From positions 372,001 to 436,000 of the forward strand of contig JAIWNF010000027.1 in the NCBI GenBank assembly GCA_025093555.1: DNA of 64,000 nucleotides, written 5' to 3'. The notes under the pieces are model-generated. The model was not told the origin of the DNA. It worked only from the letters and a program-made list of their open reading frames with translations, and ran no database searches. Both the position numbers and the translations under genes were made by a program. The DNA is from Circinella umbellata (lineage: Eukaryota > Mucoromycota > Mucoromycetes > Mucorales > Lichtheimiaceae). The stretch's first letter is position 1. Every line of letters starts with the position of its first letter. Below, piece after piece: positions 21,534 through 34,750 of this stretch.

Positions 21534-24154
21534 ATGACAATGGACAACCCGCGTTCATTAACTCACTCTAAGGGTTACATTCACGAGAAGTCAACATCTC
21601 CTTCTACTTCAATTATGACTTCACCATCACGTTGGCGCACTCGAGGTAACTATTCTCTTTATAAAACCAACTTTATTATTATTGTTATTTCAACTTTCAT
21701 CAAAAAAAAAAAGAACACGGGATCAATTAACGCGATTGTAAAAAAAAACAATAGAGTTTTATTTTTATTATGTATGCTTTGCTGTTGTTGTGCCCTATAT
21801 GTTCTATGTTACATATAATCTTAGTAAAGGTATGTTTTGCTATTTAATTATTTTTCAATAGATAGAGTAAAAATAAATAAATAAGGGGTGTTGTATTTTG
21901 AAAATTAACGATAATACACTAACTTATTAGAGGATAATCCACACTATACCGAATATGAACGCTTGCTATCCAAGGGCTGGATCCCCAATCGTAAAGTGGT
22001 AAGTTTCTTCCAACAATTAGACTTACTATGAGAGTTAAAACAGAAACCACTCCGGGTTTTAATAACATTTGTTGGGTTTGGGATATATCAATGATTCTAT
22101 AGGATAATAGTGACGCTCAATATGCTACTTTTCGAGATAATATACCCAAATTATTTGCATTAGTTCTTAGTTACTTATGTTTAAGTCATTTGTATCGAAT
22201 ATTTGTTATGCATAAACAATTACCAGTTAAGCAACCTCATCAACCTCTTCATCGTATCTATTTTTTCTTTGCTGCCGGGATGGTCATTATCACTGCTCTT
22301 CATGGGACTAGTATGTTGAAGATAGTAACGATTATATCCATTAGTTATTGGATTGGTCGAACGGCAGCTGGAACCATGTGGAATCCTATTGCTTCATGGA
22401 CTTTTAATTTGGCTATTTTGTTTTTAAATGAATGGTACGATGGATATAAATTTGGAACCCTTTTTGGACATGGATTTGATTGGATGGTAAATAAAAATAA
22501 TTTCATTTTATTATGAATGGGAAAGAGACGGATGGAAAAAAGTATATATGGGTTTATGTTTTTTAAATAATGGAGGGGGGGTACAACCGGGGGGGTACAA
22601 CGGACTTGATGGGATATAAATATTCACTCTATATATAGGATGAATATAGAGGTATTCAACCACGATGGCACATTTTATTCAATTTTGTTATGCTTCGCTT
22701 GGTATCATTCAATATGGATTATTATTGGCAAACTAAAAAATCAAGAGATGAATATGAGGTACATATATGATTCTCGTGAAGAGTTTTTTTTTAATATGGG
22801 GGACATATATAGATATATACATATAACATTTCTTTTGGACTAATAAATTTAAAGAAGGATGATAGACTAGGTGGACCTATATCAGATAAGGATCGTATTA
22901 CAGTTCCTTGTTTTGCATCGGATTATAATTATATAAATTTCTTGGCTTATGTACTATATCCACCACTTTATCTATGTGGTCCTATCATCACATTCAATGA
23001 TTTCATTTCTCAGGTAAAATAAAATAAAATAAGAGAGAGTTACTTTTAGTTCTGGAAAGAAGAAAACACAAGTAGAATATTAACACGCATACATAAATAT
23101 GTAGGTTCGATATCCTTCTCATAAAGTGACAAAACGATTTGTAATAACTTATGCTATTCGATTAGCAGCTGTTATCTTAGTAATGGAATTGACATTACAT
23201 TATCTATATGTTGTTGCTATCAGTAAAAAGAAAGCATGGGATGGTGATACACCTTTAGAATTGAGTATGATTGGATATTTCAATTTGGTAATCATTTGGA
23301 TGAAATTATTAATTCCATGGCGATTTTTCAGACTTTGGGGTCTTGCTGATGGTATATTTACTGAAGAAAATATGGTTCGTTGTATGAGTAATAATTTCTC
23401 AGCTCAAAGATTCTGGAAAAGTTGGCATCGAACATTTAATCGTTGGACTGTTCGGTAAAAATAGCTTTTTCTTTTAGTTGGTTGATGTGTTTTGAATCTA
23501 CCTTGTCTAGGGGATAAATATATAGATTGTTATTAATTTATTTATTTTTTAGATACATTTTCATTCCACTGGGTGGATCAAAATATATGGCATATAATAT
23601 GTGGGTCGTATTTACATTTGTTGCCTTATGGCATGATATCGAACTTAAACTATTAGCATGGGGTTGGTTAATTTGTTTATTTTTGATGCCTGAATTAATT
23701 GCTTCCAGTTTATTTTCTTTTAAAAAGGTAAGTTTCAAATATGTTATAAATAAATAAATGTGAAGTTGAATGTTAATTGATCAAAAATTATTTAGTTTGG
23801 AAAGAAACCTTATTATCGATTTGTATGTGGTATTGGAGCTGTTGGTAATATTCTTATGATGATGATTGCCAATCTTGTTGGATTTTGTGTTGGTGTAGAT
23901 GGGATGATGGATATGTTAAAACAGATCTTTGGTACAGCGAATGGTAAGATAGTACATATATAGAACATATTTACCCACGGACATAATACTATTATAGTTG
24001 ACTAAACAGATTTATTTTTATTATACCCGAATATCTCTTTTTAGGTTTATTATTTTTGGTGACAGTGAGCATTTGTTTATTTATTGCAGTACAAATAATG
24101 TTCGAAATTCGTGAATCAGAAAAAAGAAGAGGGGATCCTAAATGGAAAATGTAG
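21534..24154 (+). CDS. GUP1: GUP1-type MBOAT O-acyltransferase (GPI-anchor remodelling)
   Basis: Ten exons (21534..21645, 21755..21829, 21931..21998, 22103..22486, 22639..22758, 22855..23013, 23105..23454, 23553..23727, 23796..23943, 24045..24154) give 566 residues, close to yeast Gup1. Landmarks: EFYFYY after a cytosolic N terminus, [50 protein letters not shown] and [14 protein letters not shown] with the invariant MBOAT histidine near 450. About ten membrane spans. Gup1 adds a long acyl chain to the lipid of GPI anchors in the ER and affects wall and membrane order (yeast knowledge). The exon starting at 22855 has a tandem AAGAAG acceptor, so the boundary may be 3 nt later. Confidence 0.93.
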
Positions 24155-24634
24155 TATCCAAATCAACTTAATATCATTATCATTATCATATCAACCCCCC
24201 CCCTAATAATAAAAACCACCATTCATTATTCATCATTTATTTATTAAAGATTGAAGTGCTGTCTATAAGTAATATGGTAACTGAAATCCAGATTCATGTC
24301 AGAAGCACAGAGCATCTCTTGTGAAACCATGCTGAGTATCACAAGCTCCTTTGGCAAAACATTTTGAGATTAGAACTTATATATTTTGGCGTAGGTACAT
24401 TTATAATATCAAAAGAAAAACTTGTTATATCATAGTGCGTATATAGAAAATAGAGAAATGCATGTATAATTACTCAATAGAAGATAAAAAAAGTTTCATG
24501 AAAGAGTTAAACTTATTTAAGCTAATGAATTTTTTTGGTTCTCAAAAAAGTTTCAGGTTTGGAAGAAAAAAAGGGGGGAAAGAAAAAAAACGGAACAGTC
24601 TTTCCGTTATTATCGAAAGGAAAAAAATAAATAA
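24155..24634. other. intergenic between GUP1 and the DUF4211-like gene
   Basis: About 480 bp on the same strand; 3' flank of GUP1 with a C9 run at 24196-24204, then the promoter of the next gene with A-rich tracts. No gene seen. Confidence 0.5.
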
Positions 24635-25841
24635 ATGGCATCACAGAATAATCGACTTAAACAAACTTCATTAAATTTTTTCTTTAAGCCAAATACTAAT
24701 TCACAACCATTAACATTACGGTAATAGTTTTAAAAACTGAAATCTCATTTAATAAAAGTTTAATAATGTTGTTTTTACTCATTTTTTTTTTTTGAATTTT
24801 GGGGTTTTGGTTATTTTATTTTATTTTCGTTTGGGTGAATGGTTTTCTATATAAAAAAAAGGCAATCACCTACTCTTACTAGTACTCTTGACAATACCAT
24901 AACTGAATCAACTGACGATGAAGAAGAACAAACTGTACAACAACCGAGAAAACGTAAACGAATTATTCAAACTGAAGAAGACGAAGAAGCCGACGATGAT
25001 GATACACAACAAAATGATAATAATATAAAAATGCGGGGTACAACAACAACACGCATCAGCAGTGATGAAGATGAAGAAATGCCATTAGCGAGTCCATATA
25101 AAAGACGACTTTTGCAACGTAAAGTAATGATAAGCGATGATGAAGAAGACGACTTGAATACGATGAACAAAAATAATGATAACAATGGACACGAAGATGA
25201 TATACAAAATGACCTGGACTTTTTAGGTGACAATGGTAAATCAAAATAAACAACAGGAATTGGGGCCATTGGGCATTATTATAAACACGTGTGAGCGCGT
25301 GAATATGTATATATATTGGTATACAAGAAAAACAGAGATTAATCCCATGATTCTTGTTATTGTAAAACGGTAACTTATTGTTAAAATAACAGATATTTAT
25401 CAAGAAAGGACACGGGGTAAAAAGAAATCACAATATAAGCAAGCATTGGAAAGGTTGAAAAGTGAGTTAACCAACATGCCGAAGGGGCAAATAAAAATAA
25501 ATAAAGCTATACTAACGACTTTAAACTTTTTTTTTCTTGTAGATCGGAAACAGCGATCGTTTGACGGACCGGAAGGTCCGATGGACCGATATCGTGTAGA
25601 TTATTATAATAATGATGATGATAATCATAATGAAGAAGAAGAAGAAGAAGAAGAAGATGATGATGATGATTTGAATGAATTTATAGTGGGTGATGATATT
25701 ATTGATGGTGTTAAAGTAGATTTATCAAATGAAAAAGTTTCATTACCTGGTAAAGTAACATTAGAAAAAAAATGTTTGTCTTTAAATTTTTCACAAAAGA
25801 AGATCTTTCTCATCTTTTATTTTATTTAACTCTTGACAAAA

Positions 25842-25874
<33 letters not shown>

Positions 25875-27019
25875 CGATATATTATTAGTTCCATTCAGTA
25901 TGGCAAAGACAAGATTCTCAACAAACTTTAAAATATATGTTGAATTTCTTCTTCACGCTGTTTTAGGCGAGGATACACAAAGTAAGTATTTCTGTTTAGG
26001 GGAAAAGTTAAAAAAAAGGAGGAGAGGAAAAAAAAAATTAGAAAACGAAGATGATGGCGTTTTAACTCTTATTTTACTAATTTGTCTATATGAAAAAGGT
26101 TTATATTTTCAACAGGCCGTGTCCACAGTGGAACGAAGAGTCCGAGGTTATAGAGATTCGTTGATAACGAGTGATGCATGGCTTCCGCCATTCAAGGTAA
26201 TATATATATTTATATATATTTCTTTTCAAATAAATTTTGTTTATGTAAACAAATAATCATCAACACAACTTTTTCCGAAAAGAAAGAATTATGTGTTGTT
26301 TGTGCGTTAAAATTAAAGATGATGAAGGCGGGAGAAGGGGGGGGGGACGATAGACTAAGCTATATTTAAATGATTATGGTTTTTATGTTTCTTATTATAA
26401 TTATTATTATTTATAAAACTAATAATAATAATAATCTTAGGCGGCGTTGGATAAATATCCTATATGGAATACAGCAGTTTGTAAAGGGTTAATATGTGAA
26501 GGGTGTCGGCAGAAACGGGCAGCTAGTTTCGAGGTGATACTTGCAGCGGAACCGGAAGACACCGAAACTGAACCGAGAGATAAAACATTTTCACTAGGAA
26601 GTGAGTGCTACAAACGCGCCAATGTGTATCACAAGCTCATCCATTTTCGGTCACACCTACACAAACACGTTCGCAACGAAGCCGAAGGGTTAATGAGTGA
26701 TCCTGAACAGTTGTCTTGTCTTACAGAAGATATTATGAAAACTTTACATACTTCTGGATTTGTAAAAAATGTAAGTTTTTTTTATAATAATAATAGTTTA
26801 TTTGTTGTCATAGCGAACGGTCAATTTGTTGCTATCATATGCGTTACTATAGAAATGAATTAACTTGAGCTTTATTTTTATTTTCTTGTTCAGCTTTATC
26901 AACAAACTCAATCGTTATTTAGTCAAGCTCGTTCACAATATATACCAACTTTAAAGAGAGGATCTAATCGGTTATATGATAATGATAATGATGATGATTC
27001 GTTTTCGGAAGAAGAATAA
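24635..27019 (+). CDS. acidic nuclear-type protein with DUF4211-like domain
   Basis: Eight exons (24635..24720, 24862..25235, 25393..25461, 25543..25749, 25889..25981, 26099..26196, 26441..26770, 26894..27019) give 460 residues. The N terminus (MASQNNRLKQTSLNFFF) has a QTSLNFF motif recalling a PIP box for PCNA binding (Q-x-x-h-x-x-F/Y-F/Y). An acidic, Lys/Arg-rich disordered region follows, with a nuclear-signal-like PRKRKR. From about residue 219 comes a DUF4211-like domain: LNEFIVGDD, PVPFSMAKTR, TNFKIYVEFLLH, VERRVRGYRDSL, DAWLPPFKAALDKYP, and a CKGLICEGCRQKRAASF zinc-finger-like part. The C terminus is again acidic. The domain is found in fungal and other nuclear proteins of unknown role. 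A (CAA)n microsatellite lies in intron 5. A chromatin or replication role is inference from the PIP-like start. Confidence 0.82.
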
Positions 27020-27254
27020 TGTCTTTTTATTCAGTAGAAAATGGGTAGAAGAGAAATCTGTGTTGTAACTTTATAAAATAGGGACTTTTTAAGAAAATAT
27101 TATTAATATTATTATTTTTTTTGTTATACATTGTGCTTCATTCGGGCCATCTTCCCGTTTTCTTGTTTTCGCCCACACTCATGCTTCACATAACAATACT
27201 ACAACAACAAATAACAAACCGATATGAATGATGATAAAGAGTGCCACACTATGC

Positions 27255-27291
<37 letters not shown>

Positions 27292-27725
27292 TTGGTTTTA
27301 TAAAGGCCAATATCTTGTACTTGTATATTTTTTTTTATAACTCCATAACCTTTTTTTTTTGTATTTATTTTCCCTTCAATTTTTTTTTTATTTCTCTTCT
27401 TTTTTTTTCTTTTCTTCTTTAAAACAACAACCCTTCTTCTCGTCCCCCTTTTTTCTCTCAAAACCTTTCAAAAGTCAAAAGAATATCAAAATATAACAAC
27501 AATATTATTCTCTCTCTCTCCTCTCTTTTATAACGATTTCCCTCCTCTCCCTCTTATTTTTTTTTTGTATTTTTAAATCCATTATCATCAAATCTATCCG
27601 CCAAATATAATAATTTTTTTCTCTCTCTTATCTATCCGCTTATAATTTAATTCTGTATTTTAATCTTTCCTCTTCTGTCATTATTATAATTATTGTATTC
27701 TATTGTCTTCTTTTTATTATTTAAT
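27020..27725. other. intergenic upstream of the Sel1 giant; (ATT)n and pyrimidine tracts
   Basis: No gene. A perfect (ATT/TTA)n microsatellite at about 27254-27292 is followed by 350 bp of strongly pyrimidine-rich sequence (CT- and T-runs on the + strand, 27340-27690) leading to the start codon at 27726. Such CT tracts are frequent in fungal promoters and 5' UTRs. Confidence 0.6.
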
Positions 27726-30700
27726 ATGGGGAATAATCAAAGCAGACAAACACATCAAAATACGAATTCACGGATCACATCTCCAACACTGGCTGCATCA
27801 ATTATAACTTCAACAACAGCAGCATCACGTATCCATAACAACCATAATGATAATATCAAAAATAACAAAAATAAAAACAGACGATCAAGATCCCCACCTC
27901 ATTATTCGCAACAAGCAAATGGACGACCAAATAAGCAACAAATAAAGACCGAGCCACCCAGTTCAGCCTTGTCAGGTTGTACAACAAGGCACGGGACCGC
28001 TGATCCGACAATGAGTTCGAATTATAATGACACGACAACATCACGACCACGACGTTCATCTTCTTCGGTCCGTCAACGCCAACATCAACAACAGATGGAT
28101 AGTGGATATTCTGGAAGTCGTTGGTCGAGTGCCTTATTCTCACATGCACCACACACAACTTCTTCAACGATTACTACTGTGTCATCATTTACTTCATTAA
28201 ATTGGGGTTGTGTACAAGAAGAAGAAGAAGCAATTGAATCTTCAATTGAATGTTCTCTTACTTCTTCTGCGACGAATCATAGTACAATAGCAGCAACAAA
28301 CGCAATGGCATTGGTAAATGCTGATCCTCAATTACAGCAACCACCTCCTTATTATTGTTATCCACATCCAGAAGTTGATGAACAACAAGAGGATCAGCAA
28401 CAGCAGCAACAACAACAATCGTCAATAAATGATATCGGTGTATCCACTCAACGTGTATTACGACTTTTGGAAAATTCTTCATCGCCACAAGAAACATATA
28501 AAATTTTGGATGCTGCATTTGCACGAGCACGCTTATTACAAGATTTCGAAGATCAATCCAAAGCGTTTAAAGCTGCATTAAATTGGAGTCAACGTGAATT
28601 GGAAGATGATGATGACAATAGTAACGATGTTGCTGCAGTATGGGTTGCTCGATGTTATATAGATGGTTTCGGTACAGAAAAAAATCCTGCCCTGGGTTTT
28701 AATCAATTAAAAACATTGGTCGATCGAGGTTGTTGGCAAGCATTTTATCCATTAGCGATGTGTTACCTTGAAGGCGTTAAATCTTCTCAAGGACAAGAAA
28801 TTCAACCAGTGGATAAAGGAATTGCTTATCAATGGTTTTCTACCGTTGCTCAATTGGAATTTAATACAAACGATGCTTTACCTATTATTGCTTTAGCTCA
28901 ATTTCGTATTGGATCTTTATTAATTGATGAAGATCCAAGAGGTGCTTTACAATGGTTTCTAAAAAGTGCCAATCGTGGTAATTTGTAAGTTATATATATA
29001 TATTTATATTTTCTGAGACTATATATGTATATTGAATTCAGGGGTTAAAAAAAACAGAAAGAGAAAACAATGTGTTGATTTTGGTGTAACTAATATGAAG
29101 ACTCTTTTCTTTTGTATAACACTTTCTTTTTTTATATATGTACTTATATAGACATGCACAATATATCGTGGGTGTACATTATGAATTTGGTATTCAAGTG
29201 AATAAAGATTTAAACAAAGCAAAAGAATATATGCTTAAAAGTGCCATGCAAGAGTTTTCTCATGCTCAAGCTGCTCTTGGTATCTTATTAATAAATTCAA
29301 ATGATTTTAAAGAAGGAATTCATTGGTTAGAACGTGGTGCTACAATGGTAAGTAGTAATATTTGAACTTATTTTTTTTATACATTATATATTCTTGTGTA
29401 TTTATTTATTTATTATTTTAGGATAATCCACGAGCATTATTTCAACTTGGGCGCATGTACGAAGAAGGCATTGGCGTAGAACAAAACAATCGAACCGCCG
29501 CAACTTATTACAAGGCAGCTGCCAATCGCGAATATCCAGAAGCTACATTTCAATTAGCCATTAAATACCATTTTGGCGGTCTCGGACTACGACCGAATCC
29601 ACAAGAAGCAGATCTGTATTTACGACAAAGTGCTAAAGCCGGTTATTCACGTGCTCAGCGTCACTTAGGTTTAATGTATTTAGAACGCGGTCCTCATAAT
29701 CAACATCGACATAACAGAAATAATAAATTAGCTGTCGAATGGTTCTTTCGTGCAGCTGCTCAAGGAGATATCATGGCTTACATTTTAGTTGGAGAATGTT
29801 ATGAACATGGACATGGTATTGAGACGAATCATGCAACAGCATTGGAATATTATATTAAGGCTGCTTCTGTAAAAAGTCCGCATCAAGGAAAAGCCCAATT
29901 GGCAACAGCAGAATTAATGATAAAACATAAACGAACGGCTGACGCATTTGAATGGTTTGAACGTGCTTTTAAAAATGCCGAATGTATTCAACAACAGAAT
30001 AAAGAACAGCAACAGGAACAACAACAACAACAACAAAAGAGATCATGCACCCAATGTCGTGCTAAGTTAATGGTTGCACGTTATTATTTACATGGTTGGG
30101 ATAATGTGAATCAGAATCAAAAATTAGCCTATCAGATGCTTCAAGAACTGGCGAACACCAATGAACGTAATTATCATGTGCATTATTGGTTGGCCTCATG
30201 TTATCTTGAAGGCATTCCTGACGTATGTACTATTGATCAAGCCGCTGCTTTCGAACATTACAAAATAGCTGCTGAAATGGGTGATGCCCAATCAGAGTTT
30301 CAGGTATTTTACCATATATTTTTATTTATTTATATAAGCAATTAGTTAATTAATTATTATTATATTCATAGGTCGGTTTAATGTTATCCAACGGAACAGG
30401 TATCCAATGTAATCGTTCTGAAGCATACAAATGGTACGAAAAAGCGGCCAAAAAGAATTATCACCCAGCCCTTTATAATCTCGGATTATGGCACGATAGT
30501 ATTCATGATTTACCTAAAGCTGAAAAGTATTATGAAGAGGCTCATCGTTTGGGTAATCCATCTGCTATGGAAAAATTAGCGGTAGTTTATCTTAAGAGCT
30601 CATATCTTCCTGTTGATCCATCAGATCATAACCGCTATCGATTACAACATCTACATCGCAGAGAAGCTATTCAATGGTTTAAAGAAGCAGCTAGATCAGG

Positions 30701-33700
30701 CAACAGTGTCGCACAACGTGAATTGGGTAAGCTTTATGGTACTGGTCAAGGTTTTACTCAGGATTATGAACGTGCCTTTGGTTTATTTGGTCAAGCAGCT
30801 GCACAAAATGACCCAGAAGCGACATTATTGTTGGGCAGTTATTATGAAGAAGGTCGAGCTGTTAAAAAAGATTATGAACATGCTTTACGATTATATTTAA
30901 AAGCAGGACGTTTGGGTTCACCAGTGTAAGCCATTTTTTTTTGTATTGGGCAAATAAAAACAAAATGTGAGGTTGAATTTCATATTGTAATATTTACTGA
31001 TGTTTTTATTTATTTTATTTTAGAGCACCATTTGCTGCAGGTCAGCTGTATCATGTATTGAATCGACATAAGGAGGCTTATGCTCAATATCGCATTGCAG
31101 CCGAAGATCCACGCTTACGAGGAGAAATGGTTGGAAAATCAGCAACATTAATGCGTGCACGATATATTCTTAGTTATATTCCTGTCAATATGGAAAATGA
31201 TGATATGCTGGGTAATGCCACAAAAGAACAAGCCTTTATGACACTTAAACGTCTTGCCATGATTGAACAGTTTGTTCCTTCATTTTATTGGTTAGGTAAA
31301 AAAAAATACATAAAAGAAGTAGTTTTCCAAATGATAAATAATTATAGTAAGATAATTAGACTAAAAATTACATATATTTCAAAAAAAATATAGGTGATTG
31401 TTATCAACATGGTCGTGGTACTATTATCGACTTGTCACAAGCTTTAATTTGGTTCCAACGTGCAGTAGATGAAGCACAAAACGTGAATGCGATTGTTCAA
31501 CTTGCCAGAATGTATGATCAAGGTATAGGTGTTTCGATTAATAAGCAGCGTGCATTTGAGCTTTATCGAGAAGCTGCCGAACATAATCATGCAGAAGGCC
31601 AATATCATCTCGGTGAGTTAAAAAAAACATTATTTTTATGCATTTGTATCTATTGTTTTACTCATAATCATATATTTATTTCTTTTGAACAAAAATAAAA
31701 AAAAATATAGGTTTAGCACGTTGGCGCGGATTGCATGACATGGTTGTCAACCAAATTGAGGCAACACGTTGGTTTACTCTTTCAGCTGCTCAAGGATTTG
31801 GTGAAAGTTATTGGGCCATGGGTCAAATGGCATTTGAATTAGGTGATCATCATTTAGCCCGACAACATTGGAAACATGGTCGACAGCTTGAACATCCACT
31901 TTGTATTCGTTCGTTAGCACAACTCTTGTTAAACAGCAACAACAACAATAATAATAATAACAATTATAACAATACCGGACCAGCTACCACTGATGAGCAA
32001 GCAGCACAATTATTACAAGAAGCTGCCATATTAGGCGATATGGACTCTTTAGTTGCCCTTGGACGTATTCATCATTCTAAAGCAACTCTAGCTGGTCAAA
32101 AATTCTCTTCCTTAATGGCATCTTCAGCAACAACTAGTTCTGCGACTACAACTCCTTCATCTCTAACAGGCACTCGTCAAATAAAGAACATTGTTCAAAA
32201 TAGCAATGAAGCAAACGCTATCAATGTTATTAATAACACTAATAACGATCGACACAATTGTGACAATGATATCATAGTAGATGATGATAACGAAGGTGAC
32301 AATGGTGTATCCGCTGTATTATTAAAACAACAACAAGATGCATTAGAATCTGCAACACAATGTTTTGAACAAGCTGCCATGGCAGGCCATGTCGAAGCCA
32401 TGTTTCTTGCTGGTCAATTATGGCATGAACAAAAACAATATGCAGCTGCCCATGAATATTATGATCGAGCCGCAAATCATGGACATTTGTTATCACGTGT
32501 CATGCGTGCTCGATATCGACTTGCTGGTGGTTTAGGAGGTGTTCAAGCAGATCCAAGAGCTGCTTACCAGGTATATACTATATGTTTATTATGAAAAAAA
32601 AATGCATTTATATAAAGTAATAATAATAATAATAATTAACATGTTCTCTATATAATAATTATTTATAGGAACTAATGGAATGCGCACAAATGGAAAATGG
32701 TGTTGAAGCTTATCATTCTATTGGACAATGTTATGAACTTGGTCTTGGTATTCAGCAAGATTATCAAAAAGCGTTTGAATGGTATGTTCAATCCGCTGAA
32801 TCTACCGGTGATGCAGAAGCTCTTGTATGTATTGGACAACTTTTTGCGAATCGACTAATACAACATCCACAACAACATGCTGACATGGAAGCCATAAAAT
32901 GGTTTAAACTTGCTTGTATTTATGATAATCATGTAAAAGCCCATTACCAACTTGGCATGTATTATTTACAAGGCATTCGAAATAACAATAATAGACAACA
33001 ACAACAACAAATTACAACAGAATACTTATTAGCACCCAGTCGATATACTGCATTACAACATTTTGAACAAGCAGCCAAACAACAAGATCGTAATGCCATG
33101 TTTCAACTTGCCAATTTATTTTTTGATTTGGATCCTTCAGATGCTATTCAATGGATGGATCGTGCAGCTCAATTAGGCTCCCCAGATGCTTTACGTGAAT
33201 TAGGCAAATTATATTATACTGGTCAAATGGTTGAACAAGATTTTGAACGTGCTTTTGATTTATTTTTACAAGCTGCTCAATTGGATGATTCCGATGCTGC
33301 CATGTTAGTAGGCAAGTTTTATGAGCATGGTATTAGTATGCCATCAGATTCAGGTCAAGCTCGCCATTGGTATGAATTGGCTATTCAAGCAGGTCATGGA
33401 TATATTGCAGAGTTATCCCTTGGTTTATTACTACATCGATCCTTTGTATCATCTGAAGACAATGTAAATGAAATTGAAAATCAAGAAGAAGTTCAGGAAG
33501 ATTTACAACACCAACGAGAAGCTTATTTACTGTTCCGTGCAGCAAGTTCACATGCATATACTCCAGAACAACGAATCACACCCGATATTATGATTGCTCT
33601 CTATCATTTACATGGATGGGGTAATGCAATTGTTCAAGAAGAACCGGCTATGATAACATTATTAGCTTATGCTCGCGCAGGTCATGCTCGTGTCTATTAT

Positions 33701-33961
33701 CAAGTTGCAAGATGTTACGAAACGGGTCTTGGTGTTCAGCGTGATTTATCTGAAGCATTTCACTGGTATAGTCAATTGGAACCTTTTGCTTTTTTAAATC
33801 GACAAGGGCCAGCAGAAGATAATATTGATGAAGAATTAGATCAAGATGTAACACGTGCTTTATTGCGACTTGCTGAATTTTATCGTCATGGATGGAGAAC
33901 AGCGAGAAATGTCGAGAAAGCAAATCAATTGATACAGCTTGTTTCTCAACGAACGTTATGA
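27726..33961 (+). CDS. giant Sel1-repeat (SLR/TPR-like) protein, N-myristoylation motif
   Basis: Eight exons (27726..28984, 29152..29347, 29422..30303, 30372..30925, 31024..31295, 31394..31612, 31711..32570, 32669..33961) give 1,844 residues, far longer than Skt5/Chs4 or Hrd3/SEL1L. The first ATG gives MGNNQS, a match to the N-myristoylation rule (Gly2, Ser6), so membrane anchoring is likely. Residues 2-290 are low complexity with a Gln run. From about 290 to the end the protein is made of roughly thirty or more Sel1-like repeats (A-x-x-W-Y/F-x-x-A-A-x-x-G-x-x-x-A-x-x-x-L-G-x-x-Y-x-x-G). These fall into about five larger units (anchors near residues 302, 698, 1004, 1389 and 1720). Internal Gln, Asn and Thr-rich inserts break the repeats. 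Sel1 solenoids act as adaptors, for example activating chitin synthase (Chs4) or in ER degradation. A membrane scaffold role is inference; the partner is unknown. Confidence 0.88.
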
Positions 33962-34750
33962 TCCACTGTTCCATCCTCCTTCTAACTATCATCTTCTTTT
34001 CTTTTTTATTAACTTTACATATTTATTATATATTATTATCATTCATATCATTATACATTCTTATTATTATATGCCAAATATCCTTTTCTTTTTATTATTC
34101 ATTTTATATATGCTATATTCCTTTTTTTCCCCCTATGAATAGCCTTTTCTTTTTTCTATTATTATGTATAAACAAATCTCATTCCCCTCTCCTCTCTCTT
34201 TCAAAGTCTATATTTTTCTCTTTACATTTTATTATACAATAACATCCCATCTCTCTTTTTATTTTATTTTTCTTTGTATATAAGAACCTTTCTCATAACT
34301 TTATATATGAATATATTAACTTTATTTTTTTTACTCCAATTTTTCTTTTGTTTGAAAAAAATAAAAAAAAATTAACCTTTGCACAAAAACTGAAACTATA
34401 AAATTTTATTTACTAATATATATATATGAAGAGAGAGAACTAGAAAAAAAATAAACTTGATAAGGGCTTGTATTTACATAATTTAGAAATGAACATAAAA
34501 AAAAAGAGAGAGTATAAGAGACAGGGTGTATATAAAATGTGTCGGGACAAAAATAAAAATGAAGAGCAAAGAAATGATAAAGATGAAATAACCATGACAG
34601 AATAGAATGATAATGACAAAAAAAAGAAATACGTATATTCTTTTTTTTTTATAAAAAATCGATGAAGAGTGCTTAGTAATGGTGAATAATGTAAGGAGTT
34701 ATTGATAAACATACGCGAGAAAAATGTGCATCTAAATAGAGCTGAAAAAA
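33962..34750. other. 3' region between convergent Sel1 and bZIP genes
   Basis: About 790 bp, very T-rich on the left half and A-rich on the right half, as expected for two facing 3' UTRs. No gene seen; the short ORFs here are low-complexity Phe/Ile/Ser strings. Confidence 0.5.
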
